Below are positions 60,952-64,000 of a stretch of DNA of 64,000 nt, in pieces. Source of the DNA: JANJUB01 sp040081075 (GTDB lineage: Bacteria > Armatimonadota > Fimbriimonadia > Fimbriimonadales > Fimbriimonadaceae); contig JBEBHJ010000005.1 in NCBI GenBank assembly GCA_040081075.1, positions 1 through 64,000 on the forward strand, in the 5' to 3' direction. The first letter of the stretch is position 1, and each line of letters opens with the position of its first letter. A program made the position numbers and the translations under genes. Under the pieces are notes generated by a model that searched no databases, was not told the DNA's origin, and saw only the letters and a list, made by a program, of their open reading frames with translations.

Positions 60952-61563
60952 TTACTTGAATTTGAAGTCGTAAAACTTCGTCCAACCATTGAATCCGCCG
61001 GATAAAACGACTCCTAGAATGAGTGGGCGTTTGGCATCAAAGTAGATTCGGGCGGTGGTTTGCTTGTTCTTCATGGTTCCGATCACTTCACGAACCGCCA
61101 GTTTGTTCCAGGTTCGGGTTTTACCCATAGTCCATTGGAACAACCCAGCGGTACCAGAATAGAACACTCGCTTAAGCGATGGGGTTCGCTCCAACATCAT
61201 CATTGGGAACCCGCCAGATACTTCCCAGCCGGGCATTTGCTTGGGCGCAGAAACGGATTCCGTGGTTGTCCTTCCATCGGGCCATTTGACTGTGACCACA
61301 CTTCCATTTGACAGGTAATCGGGTGCTTTAAGCCCCTTTGTGAGGGTGAGCGTCTTGGGATTGCCCTTTGTGACAAGTAACGAGAACTTGCCTTTCCCCT
61401 TCCAAACCAGGCGCTGAACATAATCACCCGGAAAAAGGCCATTATCGTCGTGGTGTTGGATAGACATCTCGAAGTGAGACATCTTTCCGTACGCCGCCTC
61501 GGCCTGCCTAAAAAGCGAGACCGCCTCGCTATCACCGATACCTAAGAGAAGAGCACTGATCAA
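60952..61563 (-). CDS. Secreted LolA/DUF2092-like protein
   Basis: 203 residues from TTG 61563, 3 nt after the GspF stop, so translationally coupled. Short signal-like N-terminus LISALLLGIGDSEA. The next region LFRQAEAAYGKMSHFEMSI and strands YVQRLVWKGKGKFSLLVTKG, TARIYFDAKRPLILGVVL suggest the open barrel of LolA/DUF2092-type outer-membrane lipoprotein-binding proteins. No further assignment. Gene order behind a GspF pair hints at a role in the type II/IV pilus-like assembly, but evidence is only adjacency. Confidence 0.5.
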   Translation of the reverse strand: MISALLLGIGDSEAVSLFRQAEAAYGKMSHFEMSIQHHDDNGLFPGDYVQRLVWKGKGKFSLLVTKGNPKTLTLTKGLKAPDYLSNGSVVTVKWPDGRTTTESVSAPKQMPGWEVSGGFPMMMLERTPSLKRVFYSGTAGLFQWTMGKTRTWNKLAVREVIGTMKNKQTTARIYFDAKRPLILGVVLSGGFNGWTKFYDFKFK

Positions 61564-61566
61564 AAC

Positions 61567-62796
61567 TTAATCTCCCGCCGCGGCACCAAGTCCGGAAAAG
61601 TGACCGACATAAAACTTGATAACCACGATCGCCACATAGATTCCTACGCACACCAGCGCGACGACACCCGCAACCGTTGCCATCACCTTCGCTCGAACTT
61701 CAGAATCTTCTTCGTAAAAGGTTGCAACCCGTTCAAGCATATTGTCAAGGTCTCCCGTCGTTTCGCCCGTATGGATCATGTTCAAAACAACCGGATCTAC
61801 TACGCCGGTGTAGGCGTAAACTTCGGTGAGGCCGCGACCCTCCTCAAGCATCGGCGCAGCGGGTCGCAATCGGGCGCGCATATGCAAGTTTCCACACGCA
61901 TCGGCGGAGAGCAAAGCGGATTCCTGAGGAGAAACTCCGCCTCGATAGAGGCAAGCGAATGCGCGAGAAAACTTGGCTAATGCAAACTGCTTCATCGTGG
62001 TGCCGAAATACGGAACCCCCAGCCAGAATTGATCCCACCTTTGCTTCATGTTTGGGTCCGGCAAGATGAACTTAACAAAGATGAACAGGCCAATGATCCA
62101 TGGGGCAATACACAGCCACGTTGATAGCTGAGTTAGGGGCGACCAAATGCCTTGTCCCCCAATCGTCCCGATAATGACATTGGTGACGCCAATGATAAAA
62201 ATCGAGGCACCGACAACCACTTTTGGATACAGCGTTGCCATCCGAATCATGTTTCGTAGCTTGATCTCACGCTCGATGTATTCGGAGATGTGTTTGAGGG
62301 TTTGATCCAGCATGCCTGCCTTCTCGCCGGTCTTGACGAGGCTGATCATGAGGGGAGCGAAGACATCAGGATATCGATCCATTCCTTGCGAGAGAGGTCG
62401 CCCCTCAAGCGCTCCATCTCGGCATTCTCTCAAAATGGACTTGAGCTTGTGATCGCTCGTCTGATTTGCAATGGTTTCCAACGTTTGAACCATCCCGACG
62501 CCGGCATGAAGCATCGTCGAAAGTTGACGAAAGAAGAAACCCAAATCGGAGAGTGGAACTTTATCAAATGCCCCCAACAAATGGGTTTGCACAACATTAC
62601 GACTAGCCGGAGGATCGGGTGAGAATACAGGGTTGACCTGGAGAGGATCACCCGCCTGCGCTGATGCCGACAAATTTTCGACCGTATACCCGCGTTTCGC
62701 AAGCTCATCTGCCGCAGCGCCAATCGAGATACTGGCTAGCGATCCGCTAACGGGTTGCCCGGCGGCGTCTGTTCCTTTGTATTCAAAAACTGTCAT
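61567..62796 (-). CDS. Type II secretion/type IV pilus inner-membrane protein GspF/PilC (second copy)
   Basis: 409 residues. N-terminal VFEYKGTDAAGQPVSGSLAS strand motif, then two GspF domains each with membrane spans: FFRQLSTMLHAGVGMVQTLET, GMLDQTLKHISEYIER, and in the second FALAKFSRAFACLYRGGVSP, IHTGETTGDLDNMLERVATF. It organises the pilus/secretion platform. Starts inside the stop of the preceding GspF-like gene (TAATG), an obligate pair. Confidence 0.92.
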   Translation of the reverse strand: MTVFEYKGTDAAGQPVSGSLASISIGAAADELAKRGYTVENLSASAQAGDPLQVNPVFSPDPPASRNVVQTHLLGAFDKVPLSDLGFFFRQLSTMLHAGVGMVQTLETIANQTSDHKLKSILRECRDGALEGRPLSQGMDRYPDVFAPLMISLVKTGEKAGMLDQTLKHISEYIEREIKLRNMIRMATLYPKVVVGASIFIIGVTNVIIGTIGGQGIWSPLTQLSTWLCIAPWIIGLFIFVKFILPDPNMKQRWDQFWLGVPYFGTTMKQFALAKFSRAFACLYRGGVSPQESALLSADACGNLHMRARLRPAAPMLEEGRGLTEVYAYTGVVDPVVLNMIHTGETTGDLDNMLERVATFYEEDSEVRAKVMATVAGVVALVCVGIYVAIVVIKFYVGHFSGLGAAAGD

Positions 62797-63998
62797 TAGT
62801 CGATCTTAAAGTTATCCAGAATAACGCCGTACATCTCGTTGTACCACGCGTACACTAAAACGATGAGAATTACTCCGCTGGTTATCACTGCGAATAGGCA
62901 CCCGAGCCTAACGCTTTTGATCCTCGCAACCGCAGTCGTAGTTTCAAACTCAGTGCGACTGATCCGCTCAAGTTGATCCAACGCCCCTTCCATGTCCCCC
63001 GTCAGTTCCCCAGTGGACACTACCGGTGCATATTCGCTAGGAAACAGTTTGCTGCCAAAGATGGCGTCGCTAAGGCGACTGCCGTCTTGCATCATGCGAC
63101 CCGTCTCTCGAAGCCTGGCCGCCATTTCCAAATTCGGAACGGCTTCGGTTGCCATCTGCCAACTCGAATTGGGGGCGACGCCCGCGCGGGCAAGGCGGGA
63201 GAGAACCCAAGTAAACACGGCAATACATTCATTGCGGGCGCGTGCCCCATAGATCGGGACTCTCAGGCCCATCCGGTGGCGAAACCGCCTCATCTCGTAA
63301 GTGCCGAGGATGGATCGCAAAATCCACAAAATTGCAAAGAGGGCCAGGATCATTGGTCCATATGGCCAAGTCATGTGCTTTATCACGGCCACTGGGAAGG
63401 GCGGGTCCCCCAAGCCCTTGGCACTTTCAAGTAGGGCGGCGCGAACGCCGAATACAAACGGAACGGCAATGAGCATCCGCGGTCCCAAATACCAAACAAA
63501 CCAGTGAAATCGTTTGAACTTATGCGCATCCTCGGCCTGCGCGGAAAGAACGCTGAACGCTTCGGGCAGGAATCCGCCTTGCTCGGCCGCATGGATCGTT
63601 CCAACTACATTGTCGGGATACAAATCCGCGTATTTAACCAAAACGTCGGTTAGCGGGTTGCCGTTGGTCGCCGCTTCACTAAGTTCGAGGAACGAAGGAC
63701 GAAAATGGTCTTCTGAAGTGATGCGAGCAAGCTCGGCAAAGCAAGTGGCGGGGCTGATCCCGGCGTTAAGCTGTTTGGCCACCTGAGAAAATAGAAAAAA
63801 CCGCTGACGGTCGGTGCCCTTTTTTGTTCGAACAAGCTGGGCGAAGTTTTGGGTCACCCCGGGGCTCGTGATGAGCCTAACATTGGCGATTCCCCTTTGC
63901 TGCAAAAGTTGGGCAGCATCAGATTCCGATTTCGCTTGAATCGTTCCTTCCAGGGTCTGCCCCCGGTTATCGGTGTATTGATAGCGAAAGTAGGTCAT
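62796..63998 (-). CDS. Type II secretion/type IV pilus protein GspF/PilC (first copy)
   Basis: 400 residues, complete: the ATG at 63998 is two bases from the window edge. Same architecture as the following gene: FRYQYTDNRGQTLEGTIQAKS at the start, FLFSQVAKQLNAGISPATCF, then VVSTGELTGDMEGALDQLERI in the second domain. It differs enough from the other copy that a recent duplication is unlikely. More of the operon probably lies beyond the window. Confidence 0.92.
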   Translation of the reverse strand: MTYFRYQYTDNRGQTLEGTIQAKSESDAAQLLQQRGIANVRLITSPGVTQNFAQLVRTKKGTDRQRFFLFSQVAKQLNAGISPATCFAELARITSEDHFRPSFLELSEAATNGNPLTDVLVKYADLYPDNVVGTIHAAEQGGFLPEAFSVLSAQAEDAHKFKRFHWFVWYLGPRMLIAVPFVFGVRAALLESAKGLGDPPFPVAVIKHMTWPYGPMILALFAILWILRSILGTYEMRRFRHRMGLRVPIYGARARNECIAVFTWVLSRLARAGVAPNSSWQMATEAVPNLEMAARLRETGRMMQDGSRLSDAIFGSKLFPSEYAPVVSTGELTGDMEGALDQLERISRTEFETTTAVARIKSVRLGCLFAVITSGVILIVLVYAWYNEMYGVILDNFKID

Positions 63999-64000
63999 CG

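Overview
The window reads as a free-living, Gram-negative-type bacterium of moderate G+C content with compact, mostly vertical gene content. No rRNA, tRNA, insertion sequence, integrase, CRISPR array or prophage block was found. Several features together suggest Armatimonadota, probably a Fimbriimonadia-like organism. They are a PEP-CTERM protein ending in an LRRRKK-type tail, an ARC/Mpa-type proteasomal ATPase in a Gram-negative setting, a DUF1501/DUF1800 pair, many secreted proteins with short lineage-specific C-termini, and very frequent start codons placed directly behind a -10 box. This placement is an inference; no marker gene was compared.

Layout. 1-9.3 kb: a partial GH130 gene, a GNAT/FemAB-like transferase, hflX divergent from a tryptophan 2,3-dioxygenase/kynureninase pair, an ornithine-cyclodeaminase-family gene, two secreted proteins, queG, and a two-gene operon of tiny unknowns. 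9.4-16.4 kb: a long leftward run, lutA, lutBC (fused), ccmA, ccmB, ccmC, ccmD (39 codons), yceD, plsX and two small envelope proteins. 16.4-26.4 kb: a small barrel-like protein, a frameshifted lipoprotein, a solitary flhA, a J-domain/WD40 fusion, a D-aminoacylase-family amidohydrolase and a subtilase. 26.5-32.5 kb: an FHA protein, divergent ctlX and hutI, a channel-like small membrane protein and a large M14 peptidase. 32.6-45.4 kb: secreted proteins, gap, an operon of membrane protein/DUF1800/DUF1501/PBP4/membrane protein, and several unknowns. 45.4-50.2 kb: polysaccharide deacetylase, prpB-like lyase, ARC ATPase, PEP-CTERM protein and a three-YHS protein. 50.3-57.2 kb: prfA divergent from a four-gene operon encoding a split Rad50-like ATPase with an Mre11-like nuclease, followed by polA. 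57.2-64 kb: ftsZ, mgtE, a Gfo/Idh/MocA oxidoreductase, a LolA/DUF2092-like protein and two tandem GspF/PilC genes.

Four observations stand out. First, the operon at 51371-54510 encodes an SMC-type ATPase broken at its zinc hook, with the N-terminal and C-terminal ATPase halves on separate genes. An Mre11-like nuclease and a free coiled-coil protein lie between them, and all four genes overlap or nearly overlap. Second, about twenty genes have a TANNNT-like hexamer 5-8 nt before the start codon. This implies widespread leaderless transcription and settles several ambiguous starts (hflX, ctlX, hutI, the 63-residue ORF at 8759). Third, three otherwise unrelated secreted proteins (24722, 32645, 43585) end in the same approximately 130-residue module. 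Fourth, there is an unusual J-domain/WD40 fusion. Four convergent gene pairs also share their stop codons in a 4-nt overlap.

How genes work together: kynA and kynU supply two steps from tryptophan toward anthranilate. hutI and ctlX act in amino-acid (histidine, citrulline/arginine) breakdown. lutA/lutBC oxidises L-lactate and sits next to the haem-export part of cytochrome c maturation. plsX, ftsZ, dacB-like PBP4, prfA, polA and GAPDH are housekeeping. All starts and functions are read from sequence without database searches.
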